In this document: positions 23,259-30,742 of the stretch, in pieces
Position numbering within the stretch: the first letter of the stretch is position 1
Layout of the letters: each line of letters opens with the position of its first letter
Assembly: GCF_049366555.1 (NCBI RefSeq)
Contig: NZ_JBMMGT010000029.1
Coordinates: forward strand, 1-30,742
From: Avibacterium volantium_A
GTDB lineage: Bacteria > Pseudomonadota > Gammaproteobacteria > Enterobacterales > Pasteurellaceae
DNA length: 30,742 nt
Direction: 5' to 3'
Notes under the pieces: model-generated
The model's database searches: none
Told to the model about the DNA's origin: nothing
Seen by the model: only the letters and a program-made list of their open reading frames with translations
Translations under genes and position numbers: made by a program

Positions 23259-25286
23259 GTGTCTTTTTCTGCTTTTATTCATAAAAGATCATCGTTTAAC
23301 CCCTTTGTTATAGGGGCAACTTTATTACTGGTTATTTTGTTGCTCGTTGCAACGTTAATTTTGCCAGAAAAAACCACCGCACTTTTAAACTGGGCGAAAG
23401 CGGGCGTGTTTGCGAATTTTAGCTGGTTTTATATTTTAGCCTTTTCCGTTTTTCTTTGTTTCTTATTCGTGTTGTCGGTCAGTAGCTTGGGTAATATTAA
23501 GCTTGGAACGAATGAAGAAGAGCCTGAATTTTCTTTCCTTTCTTGGTTAGCAATGCTGTTCGCCGCAGGAATGGGGGTGGGATTAATGTTCTTCGGCGTA
23601 GCAGAACCGCTCACCCATTATTTTTCTACCATCACCACAGGATCTGCTGAACATAAACAACAAGAAGCCTTATTGCATACCTTTTTCCACTGGGGAATTC
23701 ACGCTTGGGCAGTGTATGGCGTGATTGCCTTAGCGCTCGCCTATTTTGGTTTCCGTTATAAATTGCCGTTGGCGTTGCGTTCTTGTTTTTATCCTTTATT
23801 GAAAGATCGCATTAACGGCAAGATCGGCGATGTGATTGATATTATGGCGTTAGTCGCTACCCTATTCGGGATCATCACCACCCTCGGATTTGGTGCCGCA
23901 CAGCTTGGTGCGGGGCTAACGGAACTTGGCGTGGTGCAAGAAAATAGCTTCGGCCTACAAACCATTATTATCGTTGTGGTGATGTCCATTGCGGTATTTT
24001 CCGCTATTTCTGGCGTAGGCAAAGGGGTGAAATTACTCAGCGAAATCAATCTAGGCTTAGCCTTAACCCTGATGCTGTTTATTTTAGTTACAGGCCCAAC
24101 GCTCTATTTATTAACCACATTCAGCGATAACATTGGCATTTATTTGAGCAATTTAGTACGCCTAAGTTTTAAAACCTATGCGTACGAAACAGAAAACACT
24201 GCGTGGTTCACTGGCTGGACGGTGCTTTATTGGGCGTGGTGGTGTTCTTGGGCGCCGTTTGTGGGCTTGTTTATCGCGCGTATTTCCCGTGGTCGCACCA
24301 TTCGTGAATTTATCTTCGGCGTGCTAGCCGTGCCAAGTTTATTCAGTATTCTATGGTTTACCGTGTTCGGTGACAGTGCGATTTGGTTAGAATTAAACGT
24401 TGCCAACGGCGCATTGCACGAATTTACTTCTGCGCCAGAAAAATTATTGTTTAAATTCTTAGATTATTTACCGCTCTCTGCCCTCACTGGCACGTTAGCC
24501 TTAGTGATTATTTCGCTCTTTTTCATCACTTCAGCAGATTCAGGAATTTATGTGCTAAATAATATGGCATCGCGCGATAAAAGCCTTTCCGCACCACGTT
24601 GGCAAGCGATGATGTGGGGCGCGGTGATGATGGTGCTTGCCATTGTGTTAATGCGTGAAGGCGGGCTAGGCACGCTACAAACAATGACTTTATTGGTCGC
24701 GCTTCCCTTTGCAATGTTGATGTTAGTGATGTGCGTGAGTTTATGGAAAGGCTTGAACGCGGATCAAAAATATTTCGCCGCCAAAGTCACCCCAACCAGT
24801 TTGTTATGGACAGGGGAAAAATGGAAAGATCGCTTAGGGCAAATGCTCAACCAAACGCAGGAAAAGGATATTGTGAAATTCCTAAAACGCACCGCCTTGC
24901 CTGCAATGCGTGAGCTACGCCAAGAGTTAGTGGAAGTTTACAGCCTGAATGTGGACGTTGTGCCATCGCTTGAGGCAGAAGAGCCAAGCGTGGAACTGAT
25001 CATCAAAAAAGAATCGATGCGTGATTTTATCTATGGGGTGAAATCGGTGAGTTACGAAGTTTCATCGCAATTGGTGGACGATGAAAATCTTCCACATATT
25101 CAACATTCCGTTACCTATCAACCGATGACCTATTTTGCTGATGGGCGCACGGGCTACGATGTGCAATATATGACGCGAGATGAACTGATCGCCGATATTT
25201 TGCGTCAATACGAACGCTACATCAGCCTGCTTGGCGATGTGGGGCAAGAGTTAATGTCGCACGAACAAACAGAATTGGCGGAATAA
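23259..25286 (+). CDS. betT: BCCT-family transporter (BetT-like, choline/betaine/carnitine)
   Basis: The 675-residue membrane protein is a sodium- or proton-coupled BCCT carrier for quaternary ammonium compounds. The family's Gly-rich helix AAGMGVGLMFFGVAEPLTHY and the signature region WTVLYWAWWCSWAPFVGLF, followed by IARISRGRTIREF, are both intact. The Trp-rich box suggests an aromatic site for the trimethylammonium group. The long soluble C-terminus (from about residue 500) is typical of BetT, where it acts in osmotic regulation. The start is GTG, with AGGAG about ten bases before it. Choline is the best guess, but carnitine or betaine cannot be excluded. No betA or betB is next to it. A USS lies at 23376-23384. 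Confidence 0.92.
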   Translation: MSFSAFIHKRSSFNPFVIGATLLLVILLLVATLILPEKTTALLNWAKAGVFANFSWFYILAFSVFLCFLFVLSVSSLGNIKLGTNEEEPEFSFLSWLAMLFAAGMGVGLMFFGVAEPLTHYFSTITTGSAEHKQQEALLHTFFHWGIHAWAVYGVIALALAYFGFRYKLPLALRSCFYPLLKDRINGKIGDVIDIMALVATLFGIITTLGFGAAQLGAGLTELGVVQENSFGLQTIIIVVVMSIAVFSAISGVGKGVKLLSEINLGLALTLMLFILVTGPTLYLLTTFSDNIGIYLSNLVRLSFKTYAYETENTAWFTGWTVLYWAWWCSWAPFVGLFIARISRGRTIREFIFGVLAVPSLFSILWFTVFGDSAIWLELNVANGALHEFTSAPEKLLFKFLDYLPLSALTGTLALVIISLFFITSADSGIYVLNNMASRDKSLSAPRWQAMMWGAVMMVLAIVLMREGGLGTLQTMTLLVALPFAMLMLVMCVSLWKGLNADQKYFAAKVTPTSLLWTGEKWKDRLGQMLNQTQEKDIVKFLKRTALPAMRELRQELVEVYSLNVDVVPSLEAEEPSVELIIKKESMRDFIYGVKSVSYEVSSQLVDDENLPHIQHSVTYQPMTYFADGRTGYDVQYMTRDELIADILRQYERYISLLGDVGQELMSHEQTELAE

Positions 25287-25312
25287 TCTGACCTATTTCT
25301 GCAATTAAAAAC

Positions 25313-25353
25313 AAAGTGCGGTCAAAAAAATGATAGAATTTTGACCGCACTTT
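25313..25353 (+). terminator. Terminator built from two inverted USS
   Basis: AAAGTGCGGTCAAAA and its complement TTTTGACCGCACTTT, containing exact USS at 25314-25322 and 25344-25352, form a 15-bp stem followed by TTTT. It separates the BCCT gene from the antiporter gene. Confidence 0.88.
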
Positions 25354-25396
25354 TTTACGCGAGTGTTTCTCGCTTTTGATTATTTATGGAGAACTT

Positions 25397-27181
25397 ATGG
25401 ATACCGCATTTATTTTATCTGCCATTGTGGGCTTAGGGATTGTGGCGCAATGGCTCGCTTGGTATTTGAAACAGCCCTCAATTTTATTTTTATTGCTAAT
25501 TGGGATTATTGTCGGCCCTGTGCTGAACTTGTTTAATCCCGATGTAATTTTGGGCGATTTGCTCTTTCCGTTTATTTCCCTTGGCGTTGCCGTGATTCTT
25601 TTTGAAGGGGCGCTGACGCTGGAGTTTGACGAAATAAAACAACACGGCAAGGTGGTGCAGCTCTTGGTTTCGCTCGGAATGCTCATCACCGTCAGCGTGA
25701 TTTCGGTTGCCACTTATTTTCTGTTTGATGTGGATTGGCGAATCGCCTTGCTGTTCGGCACATTGGTATGCGTAACTGGGCCAACGGTGATTGTGCCATT
25801 GTTGCGCAGCGTTCGCCCCAACAGCAACATCGCCAATATTCTCAAATGGGAAGGCATTATCATTGACCCAATCGGGGCGATCGCCGTAGTTTTGGTGTAT
25901 GAATACATTATTTCTGGCGGTGAAGCCAGTGAAATCGGCACCTTTGCCAAAATCATTGCCGTTGCTGGGGTGATTGGAATGGCTGGCGCGTGGTTGCTGG
26001 CTAATCTGATTAAACGCCATATGATCCCTGAATATTTGCGCAACGTGTTCGTACTTGCTTACATTTTGCTGTTATTCACTGCGTCAAACCATTTCGCCCA
26101 CGAATCAGGGCTATTAACCGTTACCGTGCTGGGCGTGGCATTGGCGAACTGGAAAGGCTTCCCAAAAGATCATATTTTAGAATTTAAAGAATCCCTCACG
26201 GTGTTGCTGATTTCCACCTTGTTTATTATTCTTGCCGCACGGGTGAATTTAGCACATTTGGTCGGCGTAGGAATGGCAGGTATTTTGCTGTTATTCGTGG
26301 CAATGTTTATCGCTCGTCCGCTTGCCATTTGGTTTTCGTCTATTGGCTCAAGTTTAACCTTAAATGAAAAGTTGATGATTAGTTGGATTGGCCCGCGCGG
26401 GATTGTCGCCGCAGCTATTTCTTCTCTGTTCGCGATTAAATTGCAAGAAACCCAAATTCAAGGCGTGGAATTGCTCGTGCCGTTAGTATTCACGATTATT
26501 ATTGGTACAGTGCTAATTCAAGGCTTAGGGGCGAAAGCCATTGCGAAATTGTTGAATGTGCAAGAAGCGGTGTATAAAGGCGTGTTGATTATCGGCTCAA
26601 ACCCTGTAGCCTTGGCTATTGCCACCTCACTGAAAGAACAAAATGTCGATGTGCTGGTTGCCAGCCGCCATTATAACGAAGTAGCAAAAGCCAGAATGCT
26701 CGGGCTTCGTACTTACTACGGCAACCCCGTGTCCACTCACGCAGATGGCCATTTGGATCTTATCGGATTAGGTAATATGTTTGCCATTAGTACAGATAAA
26801 GAACTCAACACCTTGTCGGAAATTCATTATCGCCACGAATTTGATAAAGAAAACATTTACCGTATTCGTTTCAGCGATGATAACAATCCAACGGAACGTT
26901 ATGATATTCAAGACAACTACCGTTCCAACTGGCTTTTCGGTAAAAATGTAACTTACGCAAAATTAGCCAGTATGCTGGCGAAAAATGCGCGTGTTAAGGT
27001 AACCAATCTTACCGATAGCTACACTTATCAAGATTACAAAACCACCAACAAACAATTTGTGCCGTTATATACCATTGATGATAAAGGCTTTATTTCTATT
27101 ATCAATGATGAACAAACGATCCCAACTAACTGCCGTATTGTAGCGTTAGTAGCGGAAGAAGAAACGGCGAAAAGCGCATAA
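25397..27181 (+). CDS. Cation/proton antiporter (CPA1 type) with C-terminal Rossmann-like domain
   Basis: The N-terminal 400 residues form a monovalent cation/proton antiporter: a helix with LVCVTGPTVIVPLLRSV, KWEGIIIDPIGAIAVVLVYE with the likely ion-binding Asp, and a late ISWIGPRGIVAAAISSLFAI typical of the NhaP-like CPA1 class. The last 190 residues begin with VLIIGSNPVALAIATSLKE, a beta-alpha-beta nucleotide-binding turn as in TrkA-N/RCK domains, suggesting control by NAD(H) or another ligand. The transported ion (Na+, K+ or both) cannot be told. I start at ATG 25397 with GGAGA before it, not the upstream TTG-type start at 25376. Total 594 residues. Confidence 0.87.
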   Translation: MDTAFILSAIVGLGIVAQWLAWYLKQPSILFLLLIGIIVGPVLNLFNPDVILGDLLFPFISLGVAVILFEGALTLEFDEIKQHGKVVQLLVSLGMLITVSVISVATYFLFDVDWRIALLFGTLVCVTGPTVIVPLLRSVRPNSNIANILKWEGIIIDPIGAIAVVLVYEYIISGGEASEIGTFAKIIAVAGVIGMAGAWLLANLIKRHMIPEYLRNVFVLAYILLLFTASNHFAHESGLLTVTVLGVALANWKGFPKDHILEFKESLTVLLISTLFIILAARVNLAHLVGVGMAGILLLFVAMFIARPLAIWFSSIGSSLTLNEKLMISWIGPRGIVAAAISSLFAIKLQETQIQGVELLVPLVFTIIIGTVLIQGLGAKAIAKLLNVQEAVYKGVLIIGSNPVALAIATSLKEQNVDVLVASRHYNEVAKARMLGLRTYYGNPVSTHADGHLDLIGLGNMFAISTDKELNTLSEIHYRHEFDKENIYRIRFSDDNNPTERYDIQDNYRSNWLFGKNVTYAKLASMLAKNARVKVTNLTDSYTYQDYKTTNKQFVPLYTIDDKGFISIINDEQTIPTNCRIVALVAEEETAKSA

Positions 27182-27185
27182 AAAT

Positions 27186-27223
27186 AAGTGCGGTGGAAAA
27201 AATGGAAATTTTTCACCGCACTT
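27186..27223. terminator. Bidirectional terminator from paired USS
   Basis: Exact USS AAGTGCGGT (27186-27194) and its complement ACCGCACTT (27215-27223) form a stem extended inward by GGAAAAA and TTTTTC-like pairing, between the convergent antiporter and polA genes. It would end both transcripts. Confidence 0.85.
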
Positions 27224-27255
27224 TGTTTTTCTGATTGCACGCTTATCAACGCGAA

Positions 27256-30117
27256 TTAATGGGCTTCGTCCCAGTTATTACCCACGCCCACATCCACAAT
27301 CAGCGGCACCACAAGCTCCGCAGCATTTTCCATTAGGGATTGAATAAGCTCGCTGTAATGGGCAACCTGCTCTGCGTTCACTTCAAACACCAATTCATCG
27401 TGAACCTGCATAATCATTGCGATATTCGGATCTTGCGCAATGGCGCTGTCAATGGCGATCATCGCACGTTTAATAATATCCGCCGCAGTGCCTTGCATTG
27501 GAGCGTTGATCGCCACACGCTCTGCGCCTTTTCTGCGCATTGCGTTGCTCGATTGAATCTCAGGCAGATACAAACGGCGTCCGAACAAGGTTTCCACATA
27601 ACCTTGCTGTTTGGCTTTTTCGCGAATATCGGTCATAAAGGTTTGCACACCGGGGTAGCGCTGGAAATACAAATCCATATATTTTTGCGCATCGCCACGG
27701 GGAATGCCAAGCTGGCGAGAAAGTCCAAACGCGCTCATTCCATAAATGAGTCCAAAGTTAATGGCTTTCGCACTGCGGCGTTGTTCGCTGGTAACCTCAT
27801 CAAGTGGCACGCCAAAAATCTCAGCAGCGGTGGAACGGTGAATATCCTTGCCTTGCTGGAATGCACTAATCAAGCCTTGATCTTGCGATAAATGTGCCAT
27901 TATGCGCAGTTCGATTTGAGAATAATCCGCCGCGATAATTTTATAGCCTTCGCGTGCAATAAAGGCTTGGCGAATGCGCCGTCCTTCTTCATTACGAATA
28001 GGGATATTCTGTAAGTTTGGATCGCTGGAAGAAAGCCGCCCCGTTGCTGTTACCGCTTGATGATAAGAAGTGTGAATGCGTCCCGTGCGTGGATTGATCA
28101 TCAGCGGAAGTTTGTCCGTATAAGTGGATTTCAACTTGGCTAAACCACGGTGTTCAATGAGTAATTTCGGTACAATATGCCCTTGTTGCGCCAGCTCTTC
28201 CAGCACTTCTTCATTAGTGGAAGGTGCGCCTTTTGGGGTTTTTGCAATAATCGGTAAACCAAGCTTTTCAAATAGGATTTCTTGTAATTGTTTGGTGGAC
28301 GCAAGGTTGAAATTTTCCCCTGCCGCCTGATGCACTTGGCTTTCAAGTGCGGTCAATTTTTCGCTAATTTCTTGCGATTGTGCGAGCAAGGTTTGGCTGT
28401 CCACCAACACGCCGTTGCGTTCAATGCGTGATAACACGCCCACCAACGGCATTTCGATGCCATCAAATAATCTCACCAAACTTTCCGTTTTTGCCAATTC
28501 TGGCCATAGGGTTTGGTGCAATTTCATTGTGATGTCCGCATCTTCCGCGGCATATTCACTGGCTTGTTCGATAGCAATTTTATCAAAGGTGAGCTGCTTT
28601 TTGCCCTTGCCAGCAATGGCTTCAAATTCAATGGTTTGATGATCCAAATGGCGTTTGGCAAGCTCGTCCATATTGTGTCGCCCAGTGCTATTTAGCACAT
28701 AGGATTCCAACATGGTGTCGAAACGCACGCCTTGCAGCGCAATACCGTGATTAGCAAACACAGTAAGATCGTATTTGATATTTTGCCCCACTTTTTCAAT
28801 CTTTGGATTTTCCAATAAAGGCTTGAGCGCCGCCAAACATTGCTGCTTGTCTAACTGGCTCGGCACACGTTCAAAATAGGTTTCGGTTGCGTCTGCGCTG
28901 CCGAATAAATCCCCTTGTGATTGGCTTTCACGCGCCACTTCGTGCAAATGATCAAGGGGGATATAGCAGGCTTCGCCATTTTCTAAAGCAAAAGAAATGC
29001 CTACCAAGTTCGCTTGCATTACATCTAAATTATCGGTTTCCGTATCCACTGCAATGAGTTTAGCGTGCTGAATTTTATTCAGCCATTCATCAAGCTTGGC
29101 TTGGCTATCCACCGTCTCATATAAAGTGCGGTCAATTTTGACGCGATTTTTTACCGCACTTTGCATTGTGTTCGCAACCTCTGGCGAGCTGGCAAATTTC
29201 GCACTTTGCAAATCCCCTTTGGTTAAACCGCTTTCGCCGTCCATCACTTCATTCAGCCAACGCTTAAACTCATAGCGCGCGAAATATTCCACCAATTCAT
29301 CACGCTGATTCTGCCCAAGCGTGAGTTCTTCTGACTTCACCGCTAAGGGCACATCGGTTTTGATGGTCGCAAGAATGTAAGACAAATCCGCATCAGCTTT
29401 AGCGGCAAGCAATTTTTCGCCTAATTTTTTCGCACCGCGAATAGGCAGCTCCGCCACTTTTTCCAAATTGGCATAAATCTCAGCCATACTGCCAATGCCT
29501 TGCAAAAGCCCAAGCGCAGTTTTTTCGCCCACACCAGCCACACCGGGGATATTGTCCGCACTGTCGCCCATTAAGGCCAAATAATCAATGATCAACTCAG
29601 GCGGAATGCCATATTTTTCAATTACGCCCTCGCGATCCAACAGGCTGTTATTCATTGTGTTGATGAGCATAATGTTATCGTCCACCAACTGCGCCATATC
29701 CTTATCGCCCGTGCTAATTAACACTTTTTTGCCTGCCTGAGAAGCCTGCACCGCAAGCGTTCCGATAACATCGTCCGCTTCCACCCCTTCAATGGATAAA
29801 AGTGGAATGCCAAGGGCTTTGATAATGGCGTGCAAGGGCTGAATTTGCTTGCGCAAATCATCTGGCATTGGCGGACGGTGCGATTTATATTGCTCAAATA
29901 ATTCATCACGGAAAGTTTTCCCTTTAGCATCAAACACCACCGCAATATGGCTCGGCTGCACCTGCGCAATCAAACTTTTCAGCATATTCAACACGCCATA
30001 CATCGCCCCCGTTGGCTCGCCAAGGGAGTTGGTGAGCGGTGGAAACGCGTGAAACGCACGATACAAATAAGACGATCCGTCAACTAACACAAGTGGATTT
30101 TCTGCAATTTTAGCCAT
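27256..30117 (-). CDS. polA: DNA polymerase I
   Basis: PolA fills gaps and removes RNA primers during replication and repair. The 953-residue protein has all three domains. The 5'-nuclease (about 1-300) shows LVDGSSYLYRAFHAFPPL, GVEADDVIG, STGDKDMAQL and MGDSADNIPGV. The 3'-5' proofreading domain (about 345-540) keeps its acidic residues in AVDTETDNLD, GQNIKYDLTVF and YAAEDADI, so proofreading should be active. The polymerase has motif A ADYSQIELRIMAHLS, motif B RRSAKAINFGLIYGMS and motif C VHDELVFEV. Length slightly exceeds the E. coli 928. Three exact USS lie inside it (28345, 29124, 29153), two of them inverted in the segment between the 5'-nuclease and the proofreading domain. Confidence 0.98.
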   Translation of the reverse strand: MAKIAENPLVLVDGSSYLYRAFHAFPPLTNSLGEPTGAMYGVLNMLKSLIAQVQPSHIAVVFDAKGKTFRDELFEQYKSHRPPMPDDLRKQIQPLHAIIKALGIPLLSIEGVEADDVIGTLAVQASQAGKKVLISTGDKDMAQLVDDNIMLINTMNNSLLDREGVIEKYGIPPELIIDYLALMGDSADNIPGVAGVGEKTALGLLQGIGSMAEIYANLEKVAELPIRGAKKLGEKLLAAKADADLSYILATIKTDVPLAVKSEELTLGQNQRDELVEYFARYEFKRWLNEVMDGESGLTKGDLQSAKFASSPEVANTMQSAVKNRVKIDRTLYETVDSQAKLDEWLNKIQHAKLIAVDTETDNLDVMQANLVGISFALENGEACYIPLDHLHEVARESQSQGDLFGSADATETYFERVPSQLDKQQCLAALKPLLENPKIEKVGQNIKYDLTVFANHGIALQGVRFDTMLESYVLNSTGRHNMDELAKRHLDHQTIEFEAIAGKGKKQLTFDKIAIEQASEYAAEDADITMKLHQTLWPELAKTESLVRLFDGIEMPLVGVLSRIERNGVLVDSQTLLAQSQEISEKLTALESQVHQAAGENFNLASTKQLQEILFEKLGLPIIAKTPKGAPSTNEEVLEELAQQGHIVPKLLIEHRGLAKLKSTYTDKLPLMINPRTGRIHTSYHQAVTATGRLSSSDPNLQNIPIRNEEGRRIRQAFIAREGYKIIAADYSQIELRIMAHLSQDQGLISAFQQGKDIHRSTAAEIFGVPLDEVTSEQRRSAKAINFGLIYGMSAFGLSRQLGIPRGDAQKYMDLYFQRYPGVQTFMTDIREKAKQQGYVETLFGRRLYLPEIQSSNAMRRKGAERVAINAPMQGTAADIIKRAMIAIDSAIAQDPNIAMIMQVHDELVFEVNAEQVAHYSELIQSLMENAAELVVPLIVDVGVGNNWDEAH

Positions 30118-30200
30118 AAAATTCTCAATAACAGTGATGAAAAATGGGGGATATTATAGCGGAAAGTGCGGTGGGATTTTGAAAAATTTTGCAAGATAAG

Positions 30201-30230
30201 CTGACAATGCACAACGCGCCCCATTATAAT
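30201..30230 (+). promoter_or_regulatory. Sigma-70-type promoter of the acetyltransferase gene
   Basis: CTGACA (30201-30206) and TATAAT (30225-30230) are separated by 18 bases, about 46 bases before the ATG. It is a good match to the sigma-70 consensus and is divergent from polA. Confidence 0.6.
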
Positions 30231-30275
30231 CGCCCGAATTAATTTATTGAACGCAGAAAACGGAAAGCACAAACT

Positions 30276-30713
30276 ATGAATATCATCACCGTAACAGACC
30301 GCGAAACCTTACCCTTAGACCACTTGCTTAATCTCTGGCAAGCCAGTGTGGAAGCCACCCATCACTTCTTATCCAAAGAAGAAATCGCCGCCATTCGCCC
30401 TTATGTGCCAGAAGCGTTCAAAGGCGTAGAACATTTATTACTGGCGGAAGAAGACGGTGAAATCGTGGGTTTTATGGGCATCAACGGCACCAAATTAGAA
30501 ATGCTCTTCATCGCCCCCGAACAACGCGGCAAAGGCATCGGCAAAACCTTATTACAGCACGGCATTGAAGCATTAGGCGTAAACCGCTTAACCGTCAATG
30601 AACAAAACCCACAAGCGGTGGGCTTTTACCAGCATATGGGTTTTCAAACGGTGGAACGCCATGAGTTGGACGAACAGGGGAATCCGTATCCGATTTTAAT
30701 TATGAAAAAATAG
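30276..30713 (+). CDS. GNAT-family N-acetyltransferase (YjaB-like)
   Basis: The 145-residue product belongs to the GNAT fold that transfers acetyl from acetyl-CoA to an amine. The pyrophosphate-binding motif A is FIAPEQRGKGIGKTLLQHGI, followed by LTVNEQNPQAVGFYQHMGF as motif B. The start, LWQASVEATHHFLSKEEI, and the end, DEQGNPYPILIMKK, closely follow the E. coli YjaB layout. The substrate is unknown. It is divergent from polA and is the last gene before the window edge, ending 29 bases from it. Confidence 0.88.
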   Translation: MNIITVTDRETLPLDHLLNLWQASVEATHHFLSKEEIAAIRPYVPEAFKGVEHLLLAEEDGEIVGFMGINGTKLEMLFIAPEQRGKGIGKTLLQHGIEALGVNRLTVNEQNPQAVGFYQHMGFQTVERHELDEQGNPYPILIMKK

Positions 30714-30742
30714 CACTTGAATTTTGGTTTGAGAATTTAAGC

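Larger units (their letters stand above)
1941..30172. repeat. Dispersed Haemophilus-type DNA uptake signal sequences (25 exact copies counted)
   Basis: The nine-base core AAGTGCGGT or its complement ACCGCACTT begins at 1941, 6912, 6943, 9088, 9764, 10095, 11042, 12816, 14226, 15776, 16209, 17810, 18478, 19885, 20185, 20260, 23376, 25314, 25344, 27186, 27215, 28345, 29124, 29153 and 30164. It is recognised by the Pasteurellaceae DNA uptake machinery. Several copies are inverted pairs. Counting was by eye, so a copy may have been missed. Confidence 0.85.

Overview
The window looks like a chromosomal segment of a Pasteurellaceae bacterium from the Haemophilus side of the family. The main reason is the Haemophilus-type DNA uptake signal sequence (USS, AAGTGCGGT or its complement). 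I count 25 exact copies by eye, inside genes and as inverted pairs acting as terminators. Core genes (rpoE-rseABC, fruBKA, ftsY, rsmD, dprA, polA, pdxH) read like family homologues. I cannot name the species. No rRNA, tRNA, CRISPR array or complete insertion sequence was seen.

Left accessory region (1-7032). A small helix-turn-helix-like gene cut by the window edge and an AT-rich rhuM-type gene lead into a compact, mostly plus-strand cluster: a BtrH/DUF4872-like acyltransferase, an ABC ATPase, an ABC-2 permease, a dedicated acyl carrier protein, a ketosynthase with intact Cys-His-His, and a short ketosynthase-like protein without a visible catalytic Cys. An opposite-strand DUF2846-type lipoprotein and a strong hairpin sit between the ATPase and its permease. 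Together these genes suggest a minimal system that builds or loads an acyl group on a carrier protein, transfers it to an acceptor and exports the product. This is the best candidate here for an undescribed system. No dedicated ketoreductase, dehydratase, ligase or thioesterase is present, so it either borrows fatty-acid enzymes or is a remnant.

Middle core region (7029-18413, all minus strand). pdxH, a DHA2-type drug exporter and mobB are followed by the envelope-stress operon rpoE-rseA-rseB-rseC, with a good sigma-E-type promoter before rpoE and a strong hairpin between rseA and rseB. sdhE lies upstream. Next come the fructose PTS operon fruB-fruK-fruA, in which FruB carries two HPr domains, then an unknown lipoprotein and mobA.

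Right region (18414-30742). After about 500 bases without a convincing gene come ftsY, whose acidic N-terminal region holds six 75-bp tandem repeats that each carry a USS or one-mismatch USS in phase, rsmD, and the competence gene dprA. A periplasmic DUF305 copper-type protein follows behind a MerR/CueR-like operator. A BCCT (BetT-like) transporter has a leader able to fold into mutually exclusive terminator and antiterminator hairpins. A CPA1-type cation/proton antiporter with a C-terminal nucleotide-binding-like domain, polA and a YjaB-like GNAT acetyltransferase complete the window.
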